Counted from the stretch's first letter, positions 49,343-59,234 are shown. The stretch is DNA of 64,000 nt from an uncultured Tolumonas sp. (GCF_963678185.1 NZ_OY782757.1:992001-1056000); one strand, 5' to 3'. Made by a program: numbers and translations. Notes: generated by a model from the sequence alone, not told the origin.

Positions 49343-50857
49343 TTAATTACAAACTTTGTTTTTATTAACGATGTCATTGATAGCGTATTGCGCGATATTC
49401 TCTTCATTAATATCATCGCCTATTAATTCGGCAGCAATTTTGCCTTCACGCATAACCAACACCCTGTCTGAGATACGAATGATTTCTGGCATTTCTGACG
49501 ACACAACCACAATGGCTTTGCCTTCTCGTGCCAATTTTTCAATCAGGTTATAAATCTCAGATTTCGCACCAATATCAATGCCGCGCGTTGGTTCATCGAA
49601 CAGGAATACTTTGGCATCCGCTGCAACCCAGCGACCAATGATCACTTTTTGCTGATTACCGCCACTTAATGTGCCGATATGTTTCTCAATATTCAGCGGG
49701 CGTAAATTTAATTCCGACATAACACTCATGGCGACTTCGTCTAATTTCGATTTTTTAATCAAACCAGCCTGAGTAAAATTCCGCATGGATGGCAGCGCCA
49801 TGTTTACGGCCACAGAGCGCTCTTTAATAATGCCTTCTTTTTTGCGATCTTCAGGTACTAACCCAATGCCTGCTTTGATAGCCGAAGTCACATTCAGATG
49901 ATGAATTTGCTCACCATCGACGGATACGGAACCACTTGTCTTTGAATCGATACCCGCGATCAATTTTAGTAATTCAGTGCGACCTGAACCGACCAGGCCG
50001 GCGATACCAAGCACTTCGCCTGCCTGAACCGTGAATGTCGCTGGCAAAACCGCTTTATCCCGGCCTAATTCTTCGACCTTCAGAATTTCTTTATCTGTCA
50101 TGAATGATTGATGTTTCACTTTTTCAAGTTTCCGACCAATCATTTTGGCGACAATAGTTTCTTCGGTTTCATCTTTGATATTGACCACACCAACCTGTTT
50201 ACCATCTCGCATGATCGTGGCACGGTCACAGACTTTAAATATCTCGTTCATTTTGTGCGAAACATAAATGACCGAGACTTTCATCGCTTTTAAATCCGCA
50301 ATTAACTCCGCCAAACGATCAAATTCTGTTGGTGTCAGACTCGATGTTGGTTCATCCATCGCGATGATTTTGGCTTCATCCAACAAAGCACGGGCAATCT
50401 CAACGATTTGCTGTTGCGCTACCTTCAGGTTTTTAATTGGCTCATCGGGGTTAATTGATGGGTCTAACCGTTTAAGGATGATTTTAGCTCTTTCGTACTG
50501 CGCTTTTTTATCCACGAACACCCCTTTATATTTTGTTAAGGGGCGCCCCAGAAACATATTTTGAGCAACGGAGAGTTCAGGAACATGCTGCAACTCTTGG
50601 TGGATCATGGCAATACCAGCTTGTCGGGCAGAAAGTGGGTTTTTCATGTGAACAAGGTTACCGTCCACTCTGATTTCACCCGCATTGGCATCTCTGACAC
50701 CCGACAAAATATTCAGCAGTGTCGATTTACCCGCGCCATTTTCACCAATTAACGCATGAACCTCGCCTTTTTCTACTGAGAAGTTCACACCTTCAATCGC
50801 AGCAATATTACCGTAAATCTTGGTAATGCCCTGCATACTCAAACGATAACCTTCCAT
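49343..50857 (-). CDS. Sugar ABC transporter ATP-binding protein, two domains (RbsA family)
   Basis: 504 aa. The first nucleotide-binding domain has Walker A GENGAGKSTLLNIL (about 36-49) and Walker B IIAMDEPTSSL; the second has a degenerate Walker A GLVGSGRTELLKLI, signature LSGGNQQKVIIGRW and FLFDEPTRGIDIGAK. The tandem design is that of monosaccharide importers. It energises uptake with the permease and binding protein of this operon. Confidence 0.94.
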   Translation of the reverse strand: MEGYRLSMQGITKIYGNIAAIEGVNFSVEKGEVHALIGENGAGKSTLLNILSGVRDANAGEIRVDGNLVHMKNPLSARQAGIAMIHQELQHVPELSVAQNMFLGRPLTKYKGVFVDKKAQYERAKIILKRLDPSINPDEPIKNLKVAQQQIVEIARALLDEAKIIAMDEPTSSLTPTEFDRLAELIADLKAMKVSVIYVSHKMNEIFKVCDRATIMRDGKQVGVVNIKDETEETIVAKMIGRKLEKVKHQSFMTDKEILKVEELGRDKAVLPATFTVQAGEVLGIAGLVGSGRTELLKLIAGIDSKTSGSVSVDGEQIHHLNVTSAIKAGIGLVPEDRKKEGIIKERSVAVNMALPSMRNFTQAGLIKKSKLDEVAMSVMSELNLRPLNIEKHIGTLSGGNQQKVIIGRWVAADAKVFLFDEPTRGIDIGAKSEIYNLIEKLAREGKAIVVVSSEMPEIIRISDRVLVMREGKIAAELIGDDINEENIAQYAINDIVNKNKVCN

Positions 50858-50876
50858 AAACCCTCCGGCGCTTTAA

Positions 50877-51917
50877 TTATTGCTGTTCAAGAAGTTTGCG
50901 CAGTTTCTCGTTATCTTTGATCGAGAAAGCATCCGCATTTTCTTTAGTAATCAAAGCTTGTGGAGTTGCAACCACACGTGAAATTTTCTGGCCGTTGATG
51001 AGACGTAAAATAACGTTCATCGCCACTTCACCGGTTAACACAGGGAAGCTGTCTACCGTACCAGTCAGTTCACCGCGCTTAATCGATGCATAAGCATCAG
51101 AAATACCATCTGTACCGAAAACTGCAGTTTGTTTAGATTTGCCGGCTGCATGTACCGCTTCTACAACCCCCAAGGCCATACCATCATTGTTAGCGTAGAA
51201 ACCAATCAAATCAGGATGTTGTTGCAAAATCGTTGATGCCGCGTCATATGCTTTTTCACGACTCCAGTTGGCTGGAATACTTGCTACCACTTTCAACTTG
51301 CCATCGGCTTCGATAGTTTCTTTGAAACCTTTCGTCCGTTGACCTGCCGCATACACACCGGGTTGACCTTCAATGACAGCAACCTTGCCGCCTTCAGGGT
51401 GATGCCGGATAAACCACTTAGCGACACGAACACCATTGTCTTTCTGCACGTTACCGACGTAATACGCCGCATTTGGCATAACTGCATCGTTGACGTTCAC
51501 AACCGGAATACCTTTGCTTTTTGCCTTTTCATAGGCTGGCTGTAAATTGGCATCCGTTTGTGGTGACACCAGCAGACCATTGAAACCTTGGGCAATCAGC
51601 GTTTCAGCGATAGACAACTGCCCCATTTGATCGTCTTCGTTTGCCGCAGCCTGATAAGCAATGGTAAAACCATTCTTATCGGCAACATTTTTGTAGCCTT
51701 CCCCCAGTGAACGCCAATATTCATTCGTCAGTGTTTTTGAAACACCGCCGATTTTTAATGCTGGATCTACTTTAGGCAGAGGACCATATTTCGCATCTAA
51801 CTGTGACCAATCAGTACGGTCTGGTTCACTGTCTGAATGCAGTGGTGTTAATTCAGCCGCATAAAGACCAGCGCTAAATAAGGAGGATGCAAGTACAGTC
51901 AATAATAGTTTTTTCAT
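50877..51917 (-). CDS. Sugar ABC transporter periplasmic substrate-binding protein
   Basis: 346 aa from ATG 51917, which has AAGGATC upstream; the in-frame extension to 51974 lacks a signal. Signal peptide MKKLLLTVLASSLFSAGLYA, cleaved after AYA/A. The domain LNEYWRSLGEGYKNVAD-like N-lobe, LLVSPQTDANLQPAYEKAKS and IPVVNVNDAV place it in the ribose/allose periplasmic-binding class. The exact sugar cannot be told; RpiR control and a TIM-barrel epimerase suggest an allose- or pentose-like substrate (inference). Confidence 0.9.
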   Translation of the reverse strand: MKKLLLTVLASSLFSAGLYAAELTPLHSDSEPDRTDWSQLDAKYGPLPKVDPALKIGGVSKTLTNEYWRSLGEGYKNVADKNGFTIAYQAAANEDDQMGQLSIAETLIAQGFNGLLVSPQTDANLQPAYEKAKSKGIPVVNVNDAVMPNAAYYVGNVQKDNGVRVAKWFIRHHPEGGKVAVIEGQPGVYAAGQRTKGFKETIEADGKLKVVASIPANWSREKAYDAASTILQQHPDLIGFYANNDGMALGVVEAVHAAGKSKQTAVFGTDGISDAYASIKRGELTGTVDSFPVLTGEVAMNVILRLINGQKISRVVATPQALITKENADAFSIKDNEKLRKLLEQQ

Positions 51918-52005
51918 GTTTGATCCTTTCTTGTGTCGTGTTGTTGTGTGTGTTTTCAGGGCAGCCATAAACAAAATTGCTTATGAATGCCCTGAGGGGG
52001 AAACG

Positions 52006-52989
52006 CTATTTAGCTAACATGATCTCATTGATGATTTGCTGTGAAACAACCGCATCTTGTCGGCTGATGGCAGCCAGCAATTCATTATTGTCGTTAAGTT
52101 TTTCGCAAAGTTTCAGCAACCGTTTTACTGTTGCAATGTTGGTTTCAGCTTCACGAACAGGATCTAAACCGCTCGCATCTGGGAAGGTATCGAAATAGTA
52201 AGCCCCCTGATAACCGTCACGTTGCATCTGCCACAGGAATTCGAGTGTTGCTCGAGGGTTTACTGACGCAACCATCAAACCGTCATCACGTTTACCCCAG
52301 CCATCATTACAATCGAGACCCAGCAGACGAGAACGACGCGCCACCATTGCAGCGGCATAAGCAGGAATTTCATTGGCATAAAGAACGTGCGCAAAATCAA
52401 GGGTAATACCTAAGTTGTCACAACCGGCTTCATCCAGCGCTAACAAACAGGTAGTCACATTCGGGAAAATGCTAAATGCACGCGGTTCATTTGGCTTGTA
52501 TTCAATGCTGATATCAACATCTGGTGCGTATTCAGCGACTTCACGAACTGCGCTTACCGCGTCTTCCCAAACTTTTTTATAATCAGCCTGGAAACAATAA
52601 TCAAAGCCATCTTGCCCCATCCAAAGCGTCATCAGCTTAGAGCCAAATTCACGACCGGTATCAATGCCGCGTTTAGTTAATTCAATGGCTTTACGGCGAA
52701 TAACTGGGTCGGGATTGGTAAAAGCACCGATTTTGAATTCTGGTGCATCCCAGCGCATTTGCATGCCATTAACAGCAAGGCCGACATCTTCTATCTTTTG
52801 ACGCATGGCCTTAATATCATCGGTCGTAATATGTTGAGGGTAATTTAAATCCAGGTGAGTCAGACCTTTTGCGGTTGCTGCCCGCTCAATCATTTGCATC
52901 ACCGTTGGTTTACCTTTGAGGTCTTTCCAGTAAAGGTGCGCACCTGAAGCAAATGAGTTCAGACGTGTAGCGAATTTTAGTTCAGACAT
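52006..52989 (-). CDS. Sugar phosphate isomerase/epimerase (AP-endonuclease-2-like TIM barrel)
   Basis: 327 aa, cytoplasmic. A TIM-barrel with the family metal-binding style residues: LMTLWMGQDGFDYCFQ, DVDISIEYKPNEPRAF (Glu), NLGITLDFAHVLYANE (Asp, His), LLGLDCNDGWGKRDD and AYYFDTFPD. It is first gene of the six-gene operon and would interconvert the imported sugar or its phosphate before the kinase step. Start ATG has AAGGAATCC upstream. Confidence 0.9.
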   Translation of the reverse strand: MSELKFATRLNSFASGAHLYWKDLKGKPTVMQMIERAATAKGLTHLDLNYPQHITTDDIKAMRQKIEDVGLAVNGMQMRWDAPEFKIGAFTNPDPVIRRKAIELTKRGIDTGREFGSKLMTLWMGQDGFDYCFQADYKKVWEDAVSAVREVAEYAPDVDISIEYKPNEPRAFSIFPNVTTCLLALDEAGCDNLGITLDFAHVLYANEIPAYAAAMVARRSRLLGLDCNDGWGKRDDGLMVASVNPRATLEFLWQMQRDGYQGAYYFDTFPDASGLDPVREAETNIATVKRLLKLCEKLNDNNELLAAISRQDAVVSQQIINEIMLAK

Positions 52990-53026
52990 GTGGATTCCTT
53001 TATAAACTGACCCGTAAAGTACTTTT

Positions 53027-53052
53027 CCACTTCACTTTAATTTGTGAAGTGG
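53027..53052 (-). promoter_or_regulatory. Dyad, candidate RpiR-family operator
   Basis: Perfect arms CCACTTCAC and GTGAAGTGG with an 8-bp spacer, 38-63 bp upstream of the first operon gene. Confidence 0.6.
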
Positions 53053-53111
53053 TTTAATTATTGGCACCACAGGATTAGTTCCGCAAGGTCAAAAAACATT
53101 CAAAAAGCCAA

Positions 53112-53131
53112 TTTGAGATGCAACTCACGTA
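53112..53131 (-). promoter_or_regulatory. CRP-like binding site
   Basis: TGAGA, 6 bp, TCACG; matches 8 of 10 positions of TGTGA-N6-TCACA, about 125 bp upstream of the operon start codon. Catabolite control of a sugar importer would be expected. Confidence 0.35.
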
Positions 53132-53242
53132 TTTTGGCTATACAGCAAATGGCAGAAAGTGACTAATGTTCATTTTGAACAGCCAGATGAAAACAGGATG
53201 CATTAACAGCCAAAATGGCGACTTAAAGGAGGAAAACTCAAG

Positions 53243-53269
53243 ATGGATATCGAAACGGGAGGTAAGTGA
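53243..53269 (+). CDS. Mini-ORF 1 (8 codons)
   Basis: Encodes MDIETGGK. It is preceded by AAAGGAGG, one of the strongest ribosome sites in the window, 9 bp before ATG. The end of this frame contains the GGGAGGT that serves the next mini-ORF. It could be a leader peptide or part of an untranslated regulatory RNA. Confidence 0.35.
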   Translation: MDIETGGK

Positions 53270-53270
53270 T

Positions 53271-53342
53271 ATGACTTATTCAGTCATCAAGAATATGTGT
53301 TTTGAGCTGTCTTTTTTAAGCACATGTTTTCATTACACATGA
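53271..53342 (+). CDS. Mini-ORF 2 (23 codons)
   Basis: Encodes a 23-residue peptide starting MTYSVIKNMCFEL with a hydrophobic, Cys- and Phe-rich character. GGGAGGT lies 7 bp upstream. It starts 1 bp after mini-ORF 1 stops, so translation could be coupled. No homologue is recognised. Confidence 0.35.
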   Translation: MTYSVIKNMCFELSFLSTCFHYT

Positions 53343-53476
53343 GGAAGAACATATGTCTACATAAAACAAACTTTACGATACCAAATACGATTTGTAATGT
53401 TTAAGTGAGTAAATTTTTCGATCTGACTCACAGTATCAAAACACAAGATCGGGGTTAAGTCTGATGCAGAATGTGA

Positions 53477-55282
53477 TCATTCCGGTTCTATCCAGGTCGA
53501 TTTAAAGTCAAACCAACCGAGATTATTTAAGTGAATGCCTTTGGCTTGCTCGGGGCCTTTTAGCCGCATCCAATGGTGAAACAGCGGTTGTAACCAACCG
53601 GAAGTGGTTGTAAATCTCATTAACTCTTCCGCGTTAATGGTGTTATTCCGCCATTTGGTCATCAAATCATTCAAATGCGAAATATCTCCGCCGGAAATTG
53701 ATTGTCGCAATAGCGGTGTGCCAAGTAGCCAACAACCAACATTCCAGACTTCTGGCACCGCAAAGTTGACTGTGCCCAGCCACAGATCAACATCTGCATT
53801 GCCATCAGCCCAATCCGTATAGCTAAGTTCTACTGTCTCTAACGCAACACCCTCTTGTGCCAATACATTTGCCATCAGCACAGTCAGCATATGATATTCC
53901 GGATGCTGTTCATGATAAGCCAACCGAAGTACCGGTTTAGTGTTCTGGTCTAAACGAAAGGGGCTTGCTGAATTACAGGACTTCATGCAGTGAAACCAGG
54001 TTGGCAGCAGACTACCGGTCGGAACCCAAAAATGACGTATAGGCTCAACTAACTGTTGCAGTAACACATGGGGGCTTAATTTTTCCCGCAACCAACGCCG
54101 CTGTTCCACATTCTGCCAATATGATGATCGGCTATCGCAAAGTAAAAAATAGCCTCCTTTCTCCAGGAACATTTCACTAAATACATCTGATGGCTTGCCA
54201 GTAAAACTTGCCGCCAGACCAGCAGCATAATCAACATCACTCAAACTGGAACTTAACCAGGTCGCCGTTGCAGTGGAGATTTTGGTGGTGGGTTTCACTT
54301 TATCCGTGGCTGATTTTCGTAGATGAGCTTGTTGTTCATCTAACTGTGGCGGCACGCTTAATTCGGGCCACATTAAAATTTCCACTTCATCAAGTAATGC
54401 CCGCAAGCCAAAATAATGATCAAAGGCTTTAAGGCGCAGATGCCAACCATCGTTTTCAGCCACACAATATGGGCCAGTGCCGATAGGCTTAGCGGCAAAA
54501 GCAACTCGCGAGGCATGATCTGCTGGCAAAATCATGGCTTCAATATTCGATAGCAGTAAGGGCAGATGGTTATCGGCTTCAGCAAGCTGAATATCAACAC
54601 CGAGAGTTCCAAACTGACTGATCTGGGCAATATGCGAATAAAGGGGTAACTGCGCGCAACGCGTTAATGAGGCTACTACATCTGTGGCACATAATTCACG
54701 GCCATCATGAAATTGCACAGCAGGGCGCAAATAAAATCGCCAATGCAGCGGATCTAACATCCGCCAGTGGTGAGCCAAGTCGGCTTCTACTTCCCCTTTT
54801 TCCTCATTTATACGCGTTAAGCCGTTAAAGATCTGTCTGACCAGATGTAACTCGGAACGACGTAAGGGCGTGCCCGGATAAAGATTGGGCATCGTCCGGT
54901 AATAAGGCACTCGCAAGGTCTGATGATCAGATCGGATGCTATAGCCCAGTTTGGCCCGTAATAGCGGTGCAATGAGTTGTTTTTCTTCACCTAGCAACTC
55001 AATAGCCTCGCTAAAGCAGCCAGAATCAAGCAACTTGTCCGCTTTATCACTCAGTAGTTGATGTTCATTTCGTAGCAATTGCAGGTATGAACGCCGCCCG
55101 CGCCCCGCTTCCGCTTGCCAGTTGATCCAGCCTATCGCCTGCATTTGCGTTAACAAATTGCGCATGTGGCGCCGGGTACAGCAGAGTCGATCGGCCAGTT
55201 CTTGTAACGTGGTCGTTACTTCGAGCAAACCAAATTGACCAAGTAATTTCAGATATTGGTGTTCAAGACGACGTCCGGACAT
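53477..55282 (-). CDS. sgrR: SgrR family transcriptional regulator
   Basis: 601 aa. An N-terminal winged helix (TTLQELADRLCCTRRHMRNL, then GWINWQAEAGRGRRSYLQLL) followed by a solute-binding-protein-like domain (LVRQIFNGLTRINEEKGEVE, HWRFYLRPAVQFHDGRELCA, AKPIGTGPYCVAEND). In E. coli SgrR senses glucose-phosphate stress and activates sgrS. Here it is divergent from a shikimate-dehydrogenase-like gene and a PTS gene, which it may control instead. No SgrS-like pairing sequence was recognised nearby. Confidence 0.88.
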   Translation of the reverse strand: MSGRRLEHQYLKLLGQFGLLEVTTTLQELADRLCCTRRHMRNLLTQMQAIGWINWQAEAGRGRRSYLQLLRNEHQLLSDKADKLLDSGCFSEAIELLGEEKQLIAPLLRAKLGYSIRSDHQTLRVPYYRTMPNLYPGTPLRRSELHLVRQIFNGLTRINEEKGEVEADLAHHWRMLDPLHWRFYLRPAVQFHDGRELCATDVVASLTRCAQLPLYSHIAQISQFGTLGVDIQLAEADNHLPLLLSNIEAMILPADHASRVAFAAKPIGTGPYCVAENDGWHLRLKAFDHYFGLRALLDEVEILMWPELSVPPQLDEQQAHLRKSATDKVKPTTKISTATATWLSSSLSDVDYAAGLAASFTGKPSDVFSEMFLEKGGYFLLCDSRSSYWQNVEQRRWLREKLSPHVLLQQLVEPIRHFWVPTGSLLPTWFHCMKSCNSASPFRLDQNTKPVLRLAYHEQHPEYHMLTVLMANVLAQEGVALETVELSYTDWADGNADVDLWLGTVNFAVPEVWNVGCWLLGTPLLRQSISGGDISHLNDLMTKWRNNTINAEELMRFTTTSGWLQPLFHHWMRLKGPEQAKGIHLNNLGWFDFKSTWIEPE

Positions 55283-55482
55283 AAAAGAGGAACCAATTTA
55301 CTTAAAATTCAGCAATTTTTAATAACATCTTTTTAGTTCATTCTTTTCTCAACAGCAAGCTTTCGTGACAAAGAAAAATAAATTCCAACACAACGAAATA
55401 TTGCTGCTGCGATGAAAAGAAACACCGTCTGGTTAATTTTACTTAATCAGTCACCCCATCATTTATTTATGGAACTAAGACG

Positions 55483-56301
55483 ATGACAAAACATCTGAAT
55501 AAAGACACGACTATTTGTATGTCACTGGCGGCAAGACCCAGTAATTTTGGCACTCGGTTTCATAACTATTTATATGATGTATTAGATCTGGATTATTTAT
55601 ACAAAGCCTTCACCACAACCGATCTCCAATCTGCGATTGGTGGAGTGCGCGCATTAGGCGTTCGAGGCTGTGCGATCTCGATGCCATTTAAAGAAGCCTG
55701 TATTCCGATGGTGGATGAGTTAGATCCCTCTGCCAAATCAATTAACTCCGTGAATACAATCGTTAATACCGATGGTTATTTAAAAGCCTACAACACCGAC
55801 TATATCGCGATTGCAAAATTACTGGCGCAATACCAGGTGCCTACTGATTACGTTTTTGCCTTAAAAGGCAGCGGTGGCATGGCCAAAGCGGTTGCTTGTG
55901 CTTTAAGAGACGCCGGATTTAAGAACGGTTACATCGTCGCAATTGAAGAGAAAACTGGCAAACAACTCGCTGAACTGTGTGGGTTTGAATGGAAGTTGAC
56001 GATGGATGATATTCAAGCCGATCTGTTGATCAATGCCACACCGATTGGCATGTCCGGCGGACCAGACAGTGACAAATTGGCGTACAACGAAGCAGAAGTG
56101 CAGCAAGCCAAAGTGATTTTTGATGTGGTCGCATTACCTGCCGAAACGCCATTGATCCGTTATGCCAAATCGCAAAATAAAACCGTGATCACCGGTTCCG
56201 AAGTATTTGCCATACAAGCCGTTGAACAATTCGCGTTATATACCGGCATTCGCCCTAACGATGAATTATTCCGTCAGGCGGCAAAATATTCCCGGGAATA
56301 A
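55483..56301 (+). CDS. Shikimate dehydrogenase-like protein (HI0607 type)
   Basis: 272 aa, cytoplasmic. The N-terminus CMSLAARPSNFGTRFHNYLY and GCAISMPFKEACIPMVDELD closely follow Haemophilus HI0607 (the SDH-L subgroup), not canonical AroE. NTIVNTDGYLKAYNTDYIAI holds the shikimate-binding region and the nucleotide loop is GSGGMAKAV. It oxidises shikimate-like substrates weakly in known members; the true substrate is uncertain. The stop is 102 bp before the PTS start; a shared transcript is likely. Confidence 0.85.
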   Translation: MTKHLNKDTTICMSLAARPSNFGTRFHNYLYDVLDLDYLYKAFTTTDLQSAIGGVRALGVRGCAISMPFKEACIPMVDELDPSAKSINSVNTIVNTDGYLKAYNTDYIAIAKLLAQYQVPTDYVFALKGSGGMAKAVACALRDAGFKNGYIVAIEEKTGKQLAELCGFEWKLTMDDIQADLLINATPIGMSGGPDSDKLAYNEAEVQQAKVIFDVVALPAETPLIRYAKSQNKTVITGSEVFAIQAVEQFALYTGIRPNDELFRQAAKYSRE

Positions 56302-56403
56302 TATTTCGACCAGCCGATTTAAAAACGACAAGCACAGCAGAGACAGTGAAGTACTGACGTGCTTGTTATTCAGCAAACCAAAAATAAACCTAAGGTGTCC
56401 CCC

Positions 56404-57783
56404 ATGAGCAAACGTATTGTTGCTATAACCGCCTGTCCAACCGGTGTTGCCCATACCTTTATGGCAGCCGAGGCATTAGAAGAAGAAGCCAAAAAACGAG
56501 GGTATTGGATAAAAGTAGAAACAAGAGGTTCTGTTGGTGCTAAAAATGCGTTAACCACAGAAGAGATCGCGCAAGCCGATATTGTAATTATTGCTGCCGA
56601 TATCGAACTCGATCTATCCCGCTTTGCCGGAAAAAAACTCTACAAAACCAGCACCGGTGCAGCACTGAAAAAAACGGCACAAGAAATTGATCATGCGCTG
56701 ACTACGCAAACCGTGTTTAAAAGTAATTCCGCAACAACCCAATCTCATGCCGGCAAAGCGGAGCTACCCGGTGTTTACAAACATTTGATGACCGGCGTTT
56801 CGCATATGCTGCCGTTGGTCGTCGCGGGTGGTTTGTGCATTGCCCTCTCTTTTGTCTTTGGCATCACCGCATTCAAAGAACCCGGCACCTTAGCCGCGGC
56901 GTTAATGCAGATCGGTGGTGGAGCCGGTGCTTTTGGGTTGATGGTCCCCGTACTGGCTGGGTTCATCGCCTTTTCAATTGCTGACCGTCCTGGTCTGGCA
57001 CCGGGCTTGATTGGCGGTATGCTGGCCACTTCTGCCGGCGCTGGTTTTCTTGGCGGGATCGTCGCAGGCTTCATCGGTGGTTACAGTGCTAAATTTGTTG
57101 CCGACAATGTTAAATTGCCGCAAACCATGGAAGCGTTAAAGCCCATTCTGATCATCCCGCTAATCTCTAGTTTAGTGACCGGGCTTATCATGATCTATGT
57201 CGTCGGCGGCCCAGTTGCTGCAGCCATGGCTGGGCTAACGCACTTCCTGGCGGGCATGACATCTGCGAATGCAGTTCTGCTCGGGGTAATTTTGGGGGCA
57301 ATGCAATGCTTCGATTTAGGTGGACCGGTCAATAAAGCGGCCTATACCTTTGGTGTTGGCTTGTTAGCTTCTCAATCATATCTTCCGATGGCTGCAATTA
57401 TGGCCGCAGGTATGGTTCCAGCATTGGGTATGGGGGTAGCAACCTTTGTGGCTCGCGACAAATTCACCGAAGCTGAACGCGAAGCTGGTAAAGCCTCTTT
57501 TGTTTTGGGTTTGTGTTTTATCTCTGAAGGTGCGATCCCGTTTGCGGCACGTGACCCAATGCGAGTCATTCCTTCCACTATGGCGGGCGGCGCACTAGCG
57601 GGCGCGTTGTCCATGTTGTTTGGTTGCACCTTGATGGCACCCCATGGCGGTCTGTTTGTACTGGCCATTCCAAATGCAGTAGGTCATGTTGGTATGTACC
57701 TGATTGCGATTGCAGCAGGTACCGCGCTCACCGGCTTAATGTATGCGGTGCTGAAACCAGCCATGGAAGTTCAGGAAGCGTAA
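56404..57783 (+). CDS. PTS fructose-type transporter subunit IIBC
   Basis: 459 aa. The N-terminal IIB domain has the phosphorylated Cys in ITACPTGVAHTFMAAEALEE (about residues 8-27); the C-terminal IIC domain starts near residue 120 (HLMTGVSHMLPLVVAGGLCI) and has FDLGGPVNKAAYTFG and the GAIPFAARDP motif. It imports and phosphorylates a sugar with IIA from elsewhere. ATG 56404 gives the standard IIB start. A strong terminator follows. Confidence 0.93.
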   Translation: MSKRIVAITACPTGVAHTFMAAEALEEEAKKRGYWIKVETRGSVGAKNALTTEEIAQADIVIIAADIELDLSRFAGKKLYKTSTGAALKKTAQEIDHALTTQTVFKSNSATTQSHAGKAELPGVYKHLMTGVSHMLPLVVAGGLCIALSFVFGITAFKEPGTLAAALMQIGGGAGAFGLMVPVLAGFIAFSIADRPGLAPGLIGGMLATSAGAGFLGGIVAGFIGGYSAKFVADNVKLPQTMEALKPILIIPLISSLVTGLIMIYVVGGPVAAAMAGLTHFLAGMTSANAVLLGVILGAMQCFDLGGPVNKAAYTFGVGLLASQSYLPMAAIMAAGMVPALGMGVATFVARDKFTEAEREAGKASFVLGLCFISEGAIPFAARDPMRVIPSTMAGGALAGALSMLFGCTLMAPHGGLFVLAIPNAVGHVGMYLIAIAAGTALTGLMYAVLKPAMEVQEA

Positions 57784-57804
57784 TTCAAATTTGTGCGTCC
57801 TCTT

Positions 57805-57831
57805 CCCCGGCTGAATAAGCCGGGGCTTTTT
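57805..57831 (+). terminator. Rho-independent terminator of PTS gene
   Basis: CCCCGGCT, 5-nt loop, AGCCGGGG, then CTTTTT; 22 bp past the stop codon. Confidence 0.92.
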
Positions 57832-57945
57832 GAGTAACCGATGAAAGAAACCGAGACAAGGGAAAAACATTAAGCCAAGTAAAACAATGCTTCTTGTTGA
57901 TGTCATAAGGGTTTGCTGAGCTTTCATTTTTGTTACTGTGTAACT

Positions 57946-57982
57946 AAAAAGAGAATTACTCATTTCATGTAATTCTCTTTTT
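57946..57982. terminator. Perfect bidirectional hairpin
   Basis: AAAAAGAGAATTAC (57946-57959) and GTAATTCTCTTTTT (57969-57982), with A and T runs at the outer ends. It can stop transcripts from either side; it lies between the PTS gene and the convergent ACR3 gene. Confidence 0.8.
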
Positions 57983-58132
57983 TATTTAAATATCCTAATC
58001 ATATTTTTCCACAGCTTGCTGGTTCGCTATACACAAAACAACAAGGGAAAAATACCAGTCGGATATACAACGCATCCATTGATGCGTTGTAGTGATTTTT
58101 ATCCAGGCTGCAATTTTGAGTTCTGTATTTAC

Positions 58133-59173
58133 CTAAATGAAATACTTTCGTCTGATCCACAGCGAAACATTCACCAAACCAATCATCACCGGAACCTCGA
58201 CTAACGGCCCGATAACCGCAGCAAAAGCAGTACCCGAGTTGATGCCATACACCGCAACAGCAACCGCGATAGCAAGTTCGAAATTATTACTGGCCGCGGT
58301 AAACGACAGCGTCGCACTTTTTTCATAACTTGCCCCCAGCCGTTTGCACATGAAAAATGAGATGGCAAACATCACCACGAAATAGAGCAGTAACGGGATA
58401 GCAATACGCACCACATCCAATGGAAGACTAACGATCAGTTTTCCCTTCAGACTGAACATCACCACAATGGTAAACAGCAGCGCAACCAGAGTGATCGGGC
58501 CAATTTTGGGAACAAAATGAGTGTGATACCACGCTTTGGAAACAAAGCGCAGCATGATCACGCGGGTCAGCACACCGGCAATACAGGGAATGCCTAGGTA
58601 GATAAACACACTTTCGGCAATTTGCGCGATAGAGATATCAACGATAGAGCCAGATAAACCGAACAGCGGCGGCAGTACGGTAATAAACAGCCAGGCATAC
58701 GCGCTGAAAAACAACACCTGAAAGATCGAATTAAACGCTACCAGACCGGCAGCATATTCCGTTGAGCCTTTTGCCAGTTCATTCCAGACAATCACCATGG
58801 CAATACAGCGCGCCAGACCAATCATGATAAGCCCCACCATATATTCCGGCTTGTCATGCAGGAAAATCACCGCCAGCGCGAACATGAGTGCTGGCCCAAT
58901 GATCCAGTTTTGAATCAGCGAGAGGTTCAGTACCTTTCTGTCGCGGAATACATCTGGCAGCTCTTCATAACGCACTTTGGCAAATGGTGGGTACATCATC
59001 AGGATCAACCCAGCAGCAATCGGAATATTAGTCGTGCCGACCTGAAAGCTGTTAATGAAGTTCTCAACACCCGGCACTAAAAAGCCAAGACTGACCCCCA
59101 GCGCCATTGCGGCAAAAATCCAGACCGTCAGATACCGGTCTAAAAAGGAGAGCTTGCGCGTTACATCGCTCAT
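58133..59173 (-). CDS. acr3: ACR3-family arsenite efflux transporter
   Basis: 346 aa from ATG 59173, ten membrane helices expected. Landmarks: [56 protein letters not shown]-like helix with the conserved Cys, and [20 protein letters not shown]. It expels As(III) and Sb(III). It is the last gene of the arsD-arsA-acr3 set. The longer in-frame start at 59317 overlaps arsA and lacks family match. Confidence 0.93.
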   Translation of the reverse strand: MSDVTRKLSFLDRYLTVWIFAAMALGVSLGFLVPGVENFINSFQVGTTNIPIAAGLILMMYPPFAKVRYEELPDVFRDRKVLNLSLIQNWIIGPALMFALAVIFLHDKPEYMVGLIMIGLARCIAMVIVWNELAKGSTEYAAGLVAFNSIFQVLFFSAYAWLFITVLPPLFGLSGSIVDISIAQIAESVFIYLGIPCIAGVLTRVIMLRFVSKAWYHTHFVPKIGPITLVALLFTIVVMFSLKGKLIVSLPLDVVRIAIPLLLYFVVMFAISFFMCKRLGASYEKSATLSFTAASNNFELAIAVAVAVYGINSGTAFAAVIGPLVEVPVMIGLVNVSLWIRRKYFI

Positions 59174-59234
59174 GACACTATTTTCCTTAATATGTTGAAT
59201 CATTATTTCTAAAATTAAAAATACGAAACCGTTG

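Larger units (their letters stand above)
52990..53476. promoter_or_regulatory. Regulatory intergenic region of the sugar operon
   Basis: 487 bp without a recognised gene. It holds a perfect dyad (53027-53052), a CRP-like site (53112-53131), a GTTCA/TGAAC dyad at 53168-53180 and two tiny frames with strong ribosome sites on the plus strand (53243-53342). Confidence 0.6.
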
